A stretch of DNA of 64,000 bases. Origin: UBA10107 sp963835585. Lineage in GTDB: Archaea > Nanobdellota > Nanobdellia > Woesearchaeales > UBA10107. The stretch lies in NCBI GenBank assembly GCA_963835585.1, contig CAWIGF010000001.1:248001-312000 (forward strand). Reading direction: 5' to 3'. Positions 43,464-52,699 of the stretch are shown piece after piece (within the stretch, counting starts at the first letter, position 1; each line of letters starts with the position of its first letter). The position numbers and the translations under genes are program-made. The notes under the pieces were generated by a model that worked only from the letters and a program-made list of their open reading frames with translations, was not told where the DNA came from and did no database searches.

Positions 43464-44063
43464 ATGACCTCCAAGAAATCAGAAGATATCACCTCCGAAA
43501 AAGATCTAGAATTCTCTTATGAGCTGAAAATCCCGAAGGACAGGGTTGCCGTACTCATTGGAAAGCATGGGGAAATTAAAAAAAGGCTTGAAGAAACAGC
43601 AAAAGTTGGCCTGAAAATAGATTCAAAGGAAGGAGATGTCATAATAACAGGCAATGATTCCATAGGATTATACACGGCGAAAGAAGTCGTTCATGCAATA
43701 GCGCGTGGTTTTAACCCAAACATCGCAAATCTTCTTTTAAAACAAGATTACATGATGGAAACCATTGACTTGAGAGATTATGCGGCAACAAAAAATGCAA
43801 TGCTGAGATTGAAAGGAAGAGTAATCGGAACTGAAGGAAAATCAAGAAGAGTCATTGAAGAACTTACTGAAACGCATATTTCCGTTTATGGAAAAACAAT
43901 AAGCGTCGTTGGAGAGATTGCTAATGTTGGGATAGCAAAAAATGCAATCGAGAAATTACTTGAAGGCGGAATGCATGCAGGCGTCTACCATGAGCTTGAA
44001 AAAAAAAGGAGGGAAATGAAATTGAGAAAAGTTGAAGAGACATTTGACCTCGTAAAGGAATGA
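43464..44063 (+). CDS. KH-domain ribosome biogenesis protein (Krr1/Dim2/Pno1-type)
   Basis: The 199-residue protein carries two KH-type domains: I-P-K-D-R-V-A-V-L-I-G-K-H-G-E near 23 and G-R-V-I-G-T-E-G-K-S-R near 118. The second is typical of the Dim2/Krr1 group, which binds the 3' end of small-subunit rRNA. The Y-A-A-T-K-N-A and A-R-G-F-N-P phrases are conserved. It follows rio1 after 4 bases; both act in 40S/30S maturation, in line with eukaryotic counterparts. A TATA-like site before Top6B (44085-44095) suggests a separate transcript downstream. Confidence 0.92.
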   Translation: MTSKKSEDITSEKDLEFSYELKIPKDRVAVLIGKHGEIKKRLEETAKVGLKIDSKEGDVIITGNDSIGLYTAKEVVHAIARGFNPNIANLLLKQDYMMETIDLRDYAATKNAMLRLKGRVIGTEGKSRRVIEELTETHISVYGKTISVVGEIANVGIAKNAIEKLLEGGMHAGVYHELEKKRREMKLRKVEETFDLVKE

Positions 44064-44121
44064 ATTTCTGGTGAAATCCCGATACGCAAAATATTTAAAT
44101 CCTCTACTTTGACCTTTAAAC

Positions 44122-45768
44122 ATGGCAACAGCAGAGGATATGGCAAAGAAGCAGAGAGAAATCTCAGTTGCAGAATTCTTTGAAAAAAACAGGCACTTGC
44201 TTGGTTTTGACAACAAAAAAAAAGCACTTCTCACAACAATAAAAGAAGCTGTCGATAATTCTCTGGATGCATGCGAGGAGGCAAGAATATTGCCAGACCT
44301 AAATGTTGAAATAATTGAGATGAGCGAAGACAGGTTCAGGATAATTGTCGAAGACAATGGTCCTGGAATTGTGAAGGCGCAAATTCCGAAAATATTTGCA
44401 AAACTGTTGTATGGTTCTAAATTCCATTCAATGAAACAATCGCGCGGACAGCAGGGAATTGGAATTTCTGCCGCAGTTCTTTATGCGCAATTGACGTCAG
44501 GAAAACCGGCTAAAATAGTTTCAAGAACAGCAAAAGACAAGCCTGCCCAATACTATGAATTACACATAGATACATCGACAAACAGCCCAGACATAGTAAA
44601 GGAAGGGGAAGTTGAATGGAGAAAGGAGCATGGAACACGAGTCGAGCTTGAGATGGAGGCAACATATCAGAAAGGAGTACAGTCCGTCGATGAATATCTG
44701 AAACAGACATCAATAATCAACCCTCATGCCACAATAATCTACACAAATCCAAAAGCAGAACAGATAATTTTCACAAGAGTAACAAAAGAGTTGCCTAAAG
44801 AAGCTCAGGAAATAAAGCCACATCCTCATGGAATTGAAGTAGGAATGCTCATCAAGATGCTGCAAGGCACGGAATCTAGAACATTGCAGGCATTCCTAAC
44901 GACTGATTTCTCAAGAGTCTCTCCAGCTGTAGCAAAAGAGATATGTGAGGAGGCAGCAATTCTCCCAAAAGAAAAACCAGAGGATGTAACGCGAGAGCAA
45001 GCTGACAGAATATGGAGAGCTATACAGAAAGTAAAGATCATGGCTCCTCCTACGGATTGTCTTTCTCCTATAGGAAGCGAATTGCTTGAAAAAAGCTTGA
45101 AAAAAGAAATCAAGGCAGAATTCTACATATCCACATCAAGGCCCGCTTCCGTATACAGAGGAACACCTTTCATCATTGAAGCTGCATTATGCTATGGAGG
45201 AGACTTAGAGCCTGAAGGACAAGTCAGGATAATGAGGTTCGCAAATAGAGTGCCATTACAATTCCAGCAATCTGGTTGTGGAATAACTGAAGCAATAACA
45301 GACACAAATTGGAAAGCATACGGATTGCAGCAATCCGGAAATTCAATTCCTGTAGGGCCATGCATAATCCTCGTTCACATGTCATCTGTCTGGACGCCAT
45401 ACACATCGGAAGCTAAAGAAGCAATTGCACATTATCCTGAAATAATAAAAGAAATAAAATTAGCTTTGCAAGAATGTGGACGAGAACTAATGCGTTATGT
45501 CGGTAAAAAACATCGAATAGGGGATGAATTAAAGAAGAGAGGATACATAGAGAAATATATACCCGTAGTTGCTGAGGCTCTCAGGGAACTATTGAGTCTC
45601 CAAAAAGTTGAAGAGACAAGGATTGAATCAAGCTTGAAAGAAATGCTCGAGAAACACAGAGGAGAAATAAAGGAAATTGCCGCGAAGAACGAGGAATATG
45701 ATGAGGAATTCGCGAAGATAGGAAAGGAAGAAAAGGATGAGGAAAAAGATGGCAACAAAGAAGAGTAA
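44122..45768 (+). CDS. top6B: DNA topoisomerase VI subunit B
   Basis: This is the ATPase subunit of the type IIB topoisomerase that passes DNA strands. In 548 residues it shows the GHKL Bergerat fold: E-A-V-D-N-S-L-D-A-C-E-E near 39, E-D-N-G-P-G-I near 79 and G-Q-Q-G-I-G-I-S-A near 111. A helix-two-turn-helix region and the transducer domain follow, with P-P-T-D-C-L-S-P-I near 310 and the Lys switch region G-T-P-F-I-I-E-A near 345. The charged C-terminal end overlaps the top6A start, so the two subunits are co-translated. Length is normal. Confidence 0.97.
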   Translation: MATAEDMAKKQREISVAEFFEKNRHLLGFDNKKKALLTTIKEAVDNSLDACEEARILPDLNVEIIEMSEDRFRIIVEDNGPGIVKAQIPKIFAKLLYGSKFHSMKQSRGQQGIGISAAVLYAQLTSGKPAKIVSRTAKDKPAQYYELHIDTSTNSPDIVKEGEVEWRKEHGTRVELEMEATYQKGVQSVDEYLKQTSIINPHATIIYTNPKAEQIIFTRVTKELPKEAQEIKPHPHGIEVGMLIKMLQGTESRTLQAFLTTDFSRVSPAVAKEICEEAAILPKEKPEDVTREQADRIWRAIQKVKIMAPPTDCLSPIGSELLEKSLKKEIKAEFYISTSRPASVYRGTPFIIEAALCYGGDLEPEGQVRIMRFANRVPLQFQQSGCGITEAITDTNWKAYGLQQSGNSIPVGPCIILVHMSSVWTPYTSEAKEAIAHYPEIIKEIKLALQECGRELMRYVGKKHRIGDELKKRGYIEKYIPVVAEALRELLSLQKVEETRIESSLKEMLEKHRGEIKEIAAKNEEYDEEFAKIGKEEKDEEKDGNKEE

Positions 45769-46849
45769 CGAAGTCGTTGAAAGGCTTGAACATCTTGGGA
45801 GTTCAGTCTACAAAGAGATAATGAAAAAAGAAGTACCTGAGCTATCCATGCCATTGAGAGATCTGTCGAATGTTAGGTATGATGAAAAAGAAGGATTCTT
45901 TGATATATTAGGAAAGACAAAATCACGAACTCTGACTGCATCCACAATCAAAACTTTCGCTCAAACTCTTAAAATGATGAACCTTTCCAAAAAATTAGTG
46001 GAAACAAATGATATCGCTACAAAAAGGGATGCTTATTATCAGTCAAAAGGGGCATGGGGCCCAGCTGGATTCGAAGAACAGGAAGAATCCGATGCGATAA
46101 TGGATGACATTGAAGCTATGAGTGGCTTCAACAGGGAGCGAATTGGATTTATTCCTGACGAGGATGGTTCAGCAGTTGCGGGGGAATTAATAATAATTGA
46201 TACCGATCCACAAACAAAAGAAGAGATACGAATAGATTGTGCCAGAATGGGAACTGGAGGCTATTCTGTTCCTTCTACTGTTGAACAGTTTAAATTTGAG
46301 ACAAATGCAAAATTCATTCTTGCAATCGAAACATCAGGTATGTTTTCTCGTCTAAACTATCACAAGTTCTGGAAGAAACATAATTGCATCATTATTTCTC
46401 TAAAAGGTGTTCCTTCACGAGCAACACGACGATTCATCAGAAAGTTGGCGGATGACAAAAAAATACCAGTCTATGTATTTACAGACGCAGATGGATATGG
46501 TTACTTCTCAATATACAGAACTTTGAAAGTTGGTTCCGGAAATGCAGCACACATCAATAAGTATTTCTGCGTTCCACAGGCGAAGTACATAGGAGTTACA
46601 CCACAAGATATCATAGATTACAAACTCCCAACACATCCATTGAAAGATGTTGATATTAAAAAAATCAAGGATGTTTTGAAAAATGATCCATTCTGTAAAT
46701 ACTCAAAAGAATGGCAGAATGCATTGAATTTGATGATTAAACTAGGTAAAAGGGCGGAGCAACAGGCATTCTCTGCACATGATTTAAATTATGTCATGGA
46801 TATCTATTTACCAGAAAAGCTGAAAAATCATAAAACATGGCTTCCATAA
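45749..46849 (+). CDS. top6A: DNA topoisomerase VI subunit A (Spo11-like)
   Basis: The catalytic subunit makes the double-strand break. From the ATG at 45749 it has about 366 residues. An upstream ATG at 45737 is possible, but a GAGG ribosome site fits 45749 better. The wHTH domain carries the catalytic Tyr in T-K-R-D-A-Y-Y-Q-S-K near 88. The Toprim domain follows with A-I-E-T-S-G-M-F near 190 and the D-x-D site F-T-D-A-D-G-Y-G-Y near 245. It overlaps top6B by 20 bases and closes the unit. Assignment is certain. Confidence 0.97.
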   Translation: MATKKSNEVVERLEHLGSSVYKEIMKKEVPELSMPLRDLSNVRYDEKEGFFDILGKTKSRTLTASTIKTFAQTLKMMNLSKKLVETNDIATKRDAYYQSKGAWGPAGFEEQEESDAIMDDIEAMSGFNRERIGFIPDEDGSAVAGELIIIDTDPQTKEEIRIDCARMGTGGYSVPSTVEQFKFETNAKFILAIETSGMFSRLNYHKFWKKHNCIIISLKGVPSRATRRFIRKLADDKKIPVYVFTDADGYGYFSIYRTLKVGSGNAAHINKYFCVPQAKYIGVTPQDIIDYKLPTHPLKDVDIKKIKDVLKNDPFCKYSKEWQNALNLMIKLGKRAEQQAFSAHDLNYVMDIYLPEKLKNHKTWLP

Positions 46850-46934
46850 TTATGCCATAATTCCGACATCTGTCAGAATTTGACCACAGGACAACTGCAG
46901 ACAAGATATTTAAATCGAAATTCTTGAATACATT

Positions 46935-47810
46935 ATGATCAATCAAATGAAGATAAATATTTCTGAATTGGTGCCAAAAGAGTGGAATATAAAACAAATA
47001 GGTAAGAATTATTTGAAAATTTCATTTCTTAGAGAAGGAAGAGGAAATCAAGCTAGACCATTTATTCTTCCCAGAGAAATTGCCATTAATGAAGAATTAG
47101 TATCAGCAGTGGCAATGTATATAGGAGATGGAAAAACGAGTAACGATGCTTATCATTTGGACTATACTTAAAAAGATAATGACATAATAAAATTTATACT
47201 TGATAGTTTTAGAAATACATTCAACATTAAAGAAATGTATTATCAAATATCCTCCAAAAAAATAACGGAAGCATCATTAGAAAAATGGTCAAGGTACATT
47301 GGTATTCCGAAAGATTCAATCAAAACAAGAACATCAGACAGGTTTAGATTTGATTGCTTTAAATTCCAGATTAGTGGAAAAATATTCATAGAAATATTCA
47401 AGAGAATAATAACAGAGGTTCTGGAAATAGATTATTCCAAACACCCAAGTTTAAGACAAGCGTTTTTGAGAGGATTGTTTGCAGCAGAAGGAAGTGTTAA
47501 TATCAATAAACAGAAAAATTATCTTGTTTACATAGGATATCATTTTTCTTATGCCAAAGAAGAAAAACTTGCAGAATTTGTTCAGAAATTGTTAAAGCTT
47601 GAAAATATAAGTTCTAAATCTACACTTAGAGAAAAGAAGGGCGAGAGATATTTGCAGATAACAAGTTGGGAGAATTACAGCAAATGCTGGAGGATTGGAC
47701 TTTTTGATTTAAGTAAAAGAAAGAAAGATGCATTTATGTGGAAATTGAAGCAAATAAAGTCAAGTTGTCACGTAAGTAATGACATAAAAGTTGCTCTTTT
47801 CAAGACATAA
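46935..47810 (+). pseudogene. LAGLIDADG homing endonuclease-like ORF with one in-frame stop
   Basis: Two open stretches, 46935-47171 and 47235-47810, are in the same frame and read as one protein apart from a single TAA at 47169-47171. The text just after it (K-D-N-D-I-I-K-F-I-L-D-S-F) is the usual continuation. Motif 1 is V-A-M-Y-I-G-D-G-K near residue 57 and motif 2 is L-R-G-L-F-A-A-E-G-S near 180. The acidic residue before each motif-final Gly is kept (D, E), so the catalytic pair is intact. A TATA box (ATATTTAAAT near 46906) serves the start. It is free-standing, with no intein splice motifs seen. The stop could be recent decay, readthrough or an error. Confidence 0.8.
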
Positions 47811-47835
47811 CACAGGCTTCATTAATCCCATAACT

Positions 47836-47848
47836 TTTATATATAAAT
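47836..47848 (+). promoter_or_regulatory. TATA box of the tRNA-Arg/tRNA-Cys pair
   Basis: TTTATATATAAAT lies about 30 bases before the 5' end of tRNA-Arg, at the expected spacing. One transcript probably covers both tRNAs. Confidence 0.6.
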
Positions 47849-47872
47849 ACCAGGTTCTAAATGTTTATCAAT

Positions 47873-47970
47873 GCGGTCGTAGCTCAGCTTGGATAGAGCA
47901 CTAGATAAGCAAAAAAGCTTAGGTGAACCTTCTAAGCTAGGGGTCGTGGGTCCAAATCCCATCGACCGCG
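47873..47970 (+). tRNA. tRNA-Arg (UCU anticodon) with non-canonical intron
   Basis: Acceptor GCGGTCG/CGACCGC, D arm GCTC/GAGC and T arm GTGGG/CCCAT are all present. The anticodon stem only closes if CTAG (47901-47904) is joined to C at 47928, giving CTAGC-CTTCTAA-GCTAG with U33, anticodon TCT (47931-47933) and A37-A38. The implied 23-nt intron (47905-47927) lies at about position 30/31, before the anticodon and not at 37/38. The intron contains AGCTTAG, which pairs with exon CTAAGCT across the anticodon. Mature length is 75 nt. Confidence 0.8.
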
Positions 47971-47973
47971 CTT

Positions 47974-48045
47974 GCGGATATGGCCAAGCAGTTAAGGCAA
48001 GAGGCTGCAACCCTCTGATCCCCGGTGCAAATCCGGGTATCCGCT
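47974..48045 (+). tRNA. tRNA-Cys (GCA anticodon)
   Basis: Acceptor GCGGATA/TATCCGC, D arm GCC/GGC, anticodon stem AGAGG/CCTCT with loop CTGCAAC (anticodon GCA), T arm CCCGG-TGCAAAT-CCGGG and U73, as expected for Cys. It has no intron, and the gene lies 3 nt from tRNA-Arg. A T-run follows at 48045-48050. Confidence 0.95.
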
Positions 48046-48093
48046 TTTTTTAAGATAAGATTTAAAAAGGTCTAATCCTAAAGTACATATAAA

Positions 48094-48432
48094 ATGTTCA
48101 AAAAAGATGAAAATGAGAGCCTTAAGTCGTTCTTTACGGACCTTATAAAAACACACCTTCTTGGAAGAATAAAACAGCACTTAGATGAGTTCATAGACTC
48201 CATACAGGAGACGATTGTCGTAACACAAAGAAAGTTCATACGAAGCATGACTGCTGCTGCATTGTTTATTGTTGGATTGGTTTTCATCGTGGTGGGTGCA
48301 GCATATTTCTTCATAGATGTCCTTAAGTTTACACGAAGTTCTGTTTTTTTGATTGGAGGAATAGTACTTGTACTCATATCGATAATTCTTGCGCAATCCG
48401 CGAAGTTATTGAAATATGACTTTAAAAAATAA
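48094..48432 (+). CDS. Two-helix membrane protein (DUF1469/phage-holin-like plan)
   Basis: The 112-residue protein has an amphipathic, charged N-terminal half with a coiled-coil look (I-K-Q-H-L-D-E-F-I-D-S-I) and two membrane helices at about 53-72 and 82-100 that end in a basic tail. This plan matches the DUF1469 or holin-superfamily-III group. The role is unknown. It precedes a coupled small gene 8 bases away, so the two form a unit. Confidence 0.75.
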   Translation: MFKKDENESLKSFFTDLIKTHLLGRIKQHLDEFIDSIQETIVVTQRKFIRSMTAAALFIVGLVFIVVGAAYFFIDVLKFTRSSVFLIGGIVLVLISIILAQSAKLLKYDFKK

Positions 48433-48440
48433 AAGAGGGT

Positions 48441-48671
48441 ATGCATATGAAAAGGAAAAAAATGAACATTAAACAAGTTGAGGCAAGATTAAAGGCTGAT
48501 GTCAACAAGGCAAAATTACAGATTGCAAAGGCAAAGAAACAGGCAATGGATGCCGAGAAGAAAATGATTAGCATGGCAAAAAAGGATCCGAAAAAAGCAT
48601 TGGCAATCGCAGCGGGAGCTGGAGCTGTGCTTGGAGCAGTTGCCGCTACATTGATGAGAAGAAAGAGATAA
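48441..48671 (+). CDS. Small Lys/Ala-rich protein with C-terminal membrane helix (DUF883-like plan)
   Basis: The 76-residue protein has an amphipathic helix rich in Lys and Ala (about 8-48), then G-A-G-A-V-L-G-A-V-A-A and a basic end M-R-R-K-R. This is the plan of tail-anchored DUF883/ElaB-type proteins, which link membranes to ribosomes in bacteria. The relation is by shape only. An AGAGGG ribosome site lies close before the ATG. Confidence 0.65.
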   Translation: MHMKRKKMNIKQVEARLKADVNKAKLQIAKAKKQAMDAEKKMISMAKKDPKKALAIAAGAGAVLGAVAATLMRRKR

Positions 48672-48696
48672 TTTTTCTCATTTTCTTTTTTTTAAT

Positions 48697-49977
48697 ATGA
48701 ATAAAAATAAACTTATTATTCTTGGAAGCGCACTGCTTTTACTGCTTGTGCTTAGTTATTTTGATCCATTAACTCTTTGGGACGAGAATGCTTATCTTGG
48801 AAATGCACGCTCACACATAGCAAATGCGAGCTACACTGAAAATTTCCGCTATCCTCTTCTTGAATTCATTGTCGCAGGAGCTTGGAAAATAACAGGAGAA
48901 AGTATTTTCGTCGCAAGAATAATTGCCATCTTATTTTATCTTGGAACAGTATATCTATTCTATCTACTGTCTAAAAAATATTTCAAGAAAAACGAATTAC
49001 TAACAATATTTTTTGCTTTCTCTCCTCTTATGATATATTGGGGTTTTAGAGTATATACAGACATACCATCGCTGTTCTTCATCATGCTGTCATTCTATTT
49101 TATGGACAAATCATATCTTCTTGCTGGAATTGCTGGCGGCTTGGGGTTCGTAACAAGATTCACTGCAGTCCTCTATATAGGAGCGATCACATTATATCTA
49201 TTTTCAATCAAGAAGATTAAGAAATCATTTGTATATTTATGCGGAGTTGCAATAATAATTATTCCATGGCTTATCCGCAATTACGTGCTTCACGGAAATC
49301 CAATATGGGATTTTATGACATATAATTCAATGAACAACATATACAACACATTCAAATCCCCTCTTCCGTTCCTATTGGATCTCATCATTTATGGAAACAT
49401 ATTCCTGATTATACTCATTATTGCTATAAGAAAACTTGTCAAAAATGACAAGTTCAGAGCCATGCTCATCTACATATCTGTTTACATAATTTATATCGCG
49501 TTCATCAGCCATGTAAAGGAATCAAGATACATAATTGGGATTCTTCCATTTGTATTCATTCTTGGATGGAGCGGAATAATGTCAATCAAAAAGAAAAACA
49601 TAAGAAATACTTTAATCCTCGCAATTGCAGTTATAAGTTTCTGTCTTCTTATAAACACACTATTTTCAATAAATAGAGAGTTCTATTGTGACAGAAATAG
49701 TAGCATCCTGCAGACAATACATTACTTTGATGATGAACACAACATAAACATCATAAGCAACGTATGGCCTTGGTTTGGATACTATAATAATTTTGGTGTC
49801 CATGCAATATATATGCAAAACATAACAGAGTTAATCAATGAGAATCATCCAAAATATTTCGTATATACGGAAGGTAGGGGGGATCCGTTCAATGAAACGT
49901 TGCTGAATTCTACGCTTCATCAAACAAATCAGTTTTTCGGAATATGCAGAGATGTGACAACAATCTATTCAACTTGA
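48697..49977 (+). CDS. Polytopic GT-C type glycosyltransferase (GT39-like)
   Basis: The 426-residue membrane protein has 10 or more predicted helices. The external first loop carries L-W-D-E-N-A-Y-L-G-N-A-R, the acidic pair typical of GT39/ArnT-like dolichyl- or polyprenyl-phosphate-sugar transferases. R-V-Y-T-D-I-P-S-L-F (near 110) is the second conserved loop. Such enzymes move a sugar from a lipid donor to proteins or lipids outside the membrane, which fits the many sequon-rich surface proteins here. The specific acceptor is unknown. It converges with, and overlaps by 9 bases, the thioredoxin-like gene. Confidence 0.85.
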   Translation: MNKNKLIILGSALLLLLVLSYFDPLTLWDENAYLGNARSHIANASYTENFRYPLLEFIVAGAWKITGESIFVARIIAILFYLGTVYLFYLLSKKYFKKNELLTIFFAFSPLMIYWGFRVYTDIPSLFFIMLSFYFMDKSYLLAGIAGGLGFVTRFTAVLYIGAITLYLFSIKKIKKSFVYLCGVAIIIIPWLIRNYVLHGNPIWDFMTYNSMNNIYNTFKSPLPFLLDLIIYGNIFLIILIIAIRKLVKNDKFRAMLIYISVYIIYIAFISHVKESRYIIGILPFVFILGWSGIMSIKKKNIRNTLILAIAVISFCLLINTLFSINREFYCDRNSSILQTIHYFDDEHNINIISNVWPWFGYYNNFGVHAIYMQNITELINENHPKYFVYTEGRGDPFNETLLNSTLHQTNQFFGICRDVTTIYST

Positions 49978-50610
49978 TCTATTCAATATAGAAAGTACTA
50001 CATCAGAATCCATAAATCCAGCATATGTTGTCCCATTAATGACCAAAGAAGGTGCCTTAGTGATGTTATATGTTGCCTTCAAAGCAGAGACAGCTGAACT
50101 GTTCAGATTTACGTCAAATGAATATACATATGCGTTTGGCAGCATTTTCTTGACATAATTCAAGACAAATCCCTGGGAATCGCAAGTATTACAGTCGTTT
50201 TGGTTAGAGTAGAAAAAAAGAATGGGTGTCGAGTTTATGTCACACTGATGCACTGCCCTTTTGACAAAAAGGAATTGCTGTATCTCTACCAATGAATAAT
50301 ATTGTTTTAGGTTTAGAACCTGGTCGTTGTTCTTGCCAAGCGATTCTTCCATGCTAGTAAGTTTGTTGCCAAGATCAGATAATTCTGCATCAATAGGACC
50401 AAAATTCAGGGCAACACATGGATTCTGGGACAGAACATCATACTGAACCTCTTGATTTAACGAATCAATACGAACATTGTTATAGATATCACTAAGTTGG
50501 TTGAGCTTCGCCTCGTTGAAATAATTATCCATTACAATAATCAAAAGAAAAATGAGCACAGTCAGTGAGAATGCGGCAATTAACTTTGATTTTGGCAATT
50601 CCCTGTCCAT
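49969..50610 (-). CDS. Membrane-anchored thioredoxin-fold protein
   Basis: From the ATG at 50610, just after the upstream stop, the protein is about 213 residues. One membrane helix (about 11-29) precedes an external helical region and a thioredoxin-fold domain with F-F-Y-S-N-Q-N-D-C-N-T-C-D-S-Q-G near 140, giving a C-x-x-C site, and a cis-Pro candidate in K-A-P-S-L-V-I-N-G near 185. It probably acts on disulfides of surface proteins, in line with the Cys-rich proteins elsewhere. It is not clearly a DsbA or DsbC type. It is transcribed after the GT2 gene. Confidence 0.8.
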   Translation of the reverse strand: MDRELPKSKLIAAFSLTVLIFLLIIVMDNYFNEAKLNQLSDIYNNVRIDSLNQEVQYDVLSQNPCVALNFGPIDAELSDLGNKLTSMEESLGKNNDQVLNLKQYYSLVEIQQFLFVKRAVHQCDINSTPILFFYSNQNDCNTCDSQGFVLNYVKKMLPNAYVYSFDVNLNSSAVSALKATYNITKAPSLVINGTTYAGFMDSDVVLSILNRSS

Positions 50611-50611
50611 T

Positions 50612-51856
50612 TCAATCTTTCTTCCAGACAACGCCTGCCCACTTTATTTTTTTGCCTGTTGTTTTGTAGAATATCGCGGAAAGCCACCATACAGCATAAA
50701 GTGGCATGTACAAGAAGAGGACAAGGATGTATGAAGCAACAAACTTTCCTTTGTCATTCGAAATCCATCTTCCGCCGAAAACAAGAACCGTTCCGAAAAG
50801 GAAGCAGACAAGACTTATGGCAGTTATCAATCCAGGTGAAAGATAAAACCAATCAATCTTGAAATTTAGAACCTTCGTGATATCGAAATGTATGGCAATC
50901 ATATTGGAAAAGAATTGCTTTACATTATTAAACAGGAGCTGGGAGCTGTATGCAAGAATGGCAAAAGTGAATATGACAGAAATAATTGCGCTTGGAAGGT
51001 AAAGCAACCCGAGTGTCCCGTATTTTTTGCTGAACATAAATTTGTACTTCCACATATTATCCATCGATCCCTTGTACCACCTTATTCTCTGATTGAGCAA
51101 AGGGCCGAAATTTGAAGGGGCAACAGTGTACGAACATGCATCAGGGGCAGATTCTATAATATATCCATGAGACTGCATCCTCATTGCCAGTTCCATGTCC
51201 TCGGCGACATTATCTACATCATAAACTCCGTATTTATCGAAGAAAACCTTTCTATATGCACTAAAAGGTCCTGGAGTCACATAGATGCAATTTATGAAAG
51301 CGGCTACCTTTTTCAGAAAAATATTCATGAGGTATTCTATGTGTTGTATTCTTTGAAGTATTCCTTTTGGCTTGTGAACTTTCATTCCTGACGTGACAGC
51401 TATAACCTTTGGATTATCAAAGTAACCTATCATCTTCATCAAGGCATCGCTGTCGACGTATGAATCTGCATCTAAAGTTACAATGATCTCTCCAGATGCT
51501 CTTTTTATGCCATAGTTCCTTGCATCGGCTGTACCGCCATTCTTTTTTGAGAAAACCTTGAAATTCTTTGATTCATATTTTTTCATTATCTCCAAAGTAT
51601 TATCTTTTGATTCATCGTCGACAAATATATACTCTATTTTCCCCTTGGGATACTCTAAGTTCAAAAGGGACTTTATTGTATTTTCTATTCTTTCTTTCTC
51701 ATTGAATGCCGCAACAATTATGCTGACTTTGGGATATCTTGTCGGTTTTGGATTTTTAAAGTTCTCCCTGTTCTCATAAAGAACAAGCAAATAGAATATC
51801 GTCGTGAATATTCCTAAAAAGGATGCGCCATATATAAACCATATAAAAAAGCTCAT
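50612..51856 (-). CDS. Processive GT2-family membrane glycosyltransferase
   Basis: The 414-residue protein has an N-terminal membrane helix, a cytosolic GT-A domain and four or five C-terminal helices. GT2 motifs: V-S-I-I-V-A-A-F-N-E (near 48), Y-I-F-V-D-D-E-S (near 79), L-D-A-D-S (near 131), T-P-G-P-F (near 195), A-E-D-M-E-L (near 220) and Q-R-I-R-W-Y-K-G (near 260). Q-x-x-R-W marks processive or chain-forming enzymes (cellulose/hyaluronan synthase group, poly-GlcNAc type). It may make a surface glycan. The TATA before it lies in the short gap shared with radB. Confidence 0.9.
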   Translation of the reverse strand: MSFFIWFIYGASFLGIFTTIFYLLVLYENRENFKNPKPTRYPKVSIIVAAFNEKERIENTIKSLLNLEYPKGKIEYIFVDDESKDNTLEIMKKYESKNFKVFSKKNGGTADARNYGIKRASGEIIVTLDADSYVDSDALMKMIGYFDNPKVIAVTSGMKVHKPKGILQRIQHIEYLMNIFLKKVAAFINCIYVTPGPFSAYRKVFFDKYGVYDVDNVAEDMELAMRMQSHGYIIESAPDACSYTVAPSNFGPLLNQRIRWYKGSMDNMWKYKFMFSKKYGTLGLLYLPSAIISVIFTFAILAYSSQLLFNNVKQFFSNMIAIHFDITKVLNFKIDWFYLSPGLITAISLVCFLFGTVLVFGGRWISNDKGKFVASYILVLFLYMPLYAVWWLSAIFYKTTGKKIKWAGVVWKKD

Positions 51857-51985
51857 GATATATGACTAAAATACATCTTTTTTAAATCTTTTGAACGAAT
51901 GGTAGTCTATATTGGGCTTATGAGCGCCCATGGTGCCATTTTGCTGTTCAGAAGATATTTAAATGCCCTTAACTATTTTTCAAGC

Positions 51986-52696
51986 ATGAGGCTCAAGACC
52001 AAAGAAGATATTACAAAAGACATGAAAACTGCAACACAAACAGTTCTTGATGAACTCCTTGATGGTGGCTTTGAAAATGATGTTGTTAGCACAATATACG
52101 GGCCAGCTGGCTCCGGAAAGACAAATATATGCATATTGACTGCGATAAATGTTGCAAAAAATGGTGGAAAAGTCATATTTATCGACACAGAAGGAGGATT
52201 TTCAGCTGAACGCGCAAAACAAATATGCGGCGATAAAACGAAAGAAATCCTTGATAGAATATTCTTCCTAAATCCTGTTGATTTTAAGGAGCAACAGGAA
52301 GCATTCGAGACTCTCAAGAGTTCTATCGATGACAGTGTCAAACTCATAGTCGTTGATACCATATCCATGCTATATAGACTGGAACTCGGAAAATCCGAAG
52401 AACCATATAATGTTAATGCAGCTCTTGGAAGGCAGATTGCCTATTTGACCCAGATCGCAAGAAAGAAAAATATACCTGTGTTGATTGCAAATCAGGTTTA
52501 TTCTGATTTCGATAATCCGAATGGTGTGAAAATAGTCGGAGGAGATATACTGAAATACGGTTCAAAGTGTTTAATTGAGTTGCAAACAGGACACAACGGA
52601 ATAAGAAAAGCTATGTTGATAAAACATCGCTCATTACCACAATCTAAAGAAGTTTTGTTTAAGATAGTCAACGAAGGACTTGTTGATGTTGAATGA
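51986..52696 (+). CDS. radB: RadB (archaeal RecA/Rad51 paralogue)
   Basis: From the ATG at 51986 (about 26 nt below a TATA-like ATATTTAAAT at 51954-51963) the protein has 236 residues. The longer frame from 51899 would place 29 residues of non-family sequence upstream, and I reject it. Walker A G-P-A-G-S-G-K-T lies near 40, V-I-F-I-D-T-E near 65 and Walker B L-I-V-V-D-T near 120. There is no N-terminal HhH domain, which separates RadB from RadA. RadB assists RadA and Holliday-junction proteins in recombination. The DUF6884 gene starts 3 bases after its stop. Confidence 0.93.
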   Translation: MRLKTKEDITKDMKTATQTVLDELLDGGFENDVVSTIYGPAGSGKTNICILTAINVAKNGGKVIFIDTEGGFSAERAKQICGDKTKEILDRIFFLNPVDFKEQQEAFETLKSSIDDSVKLIVVDTISMLYRLELGKSEEPYNVNAALGRQIAYLTQIARKKNIPVLIANQVYSDFDNPNGVKIVGGDILKYGSKCLIELQTGHNGIRKAMLIKHRSLPQSKEVLFKIVNEGLVDVE

Positions 52697-52699
52697 TGT

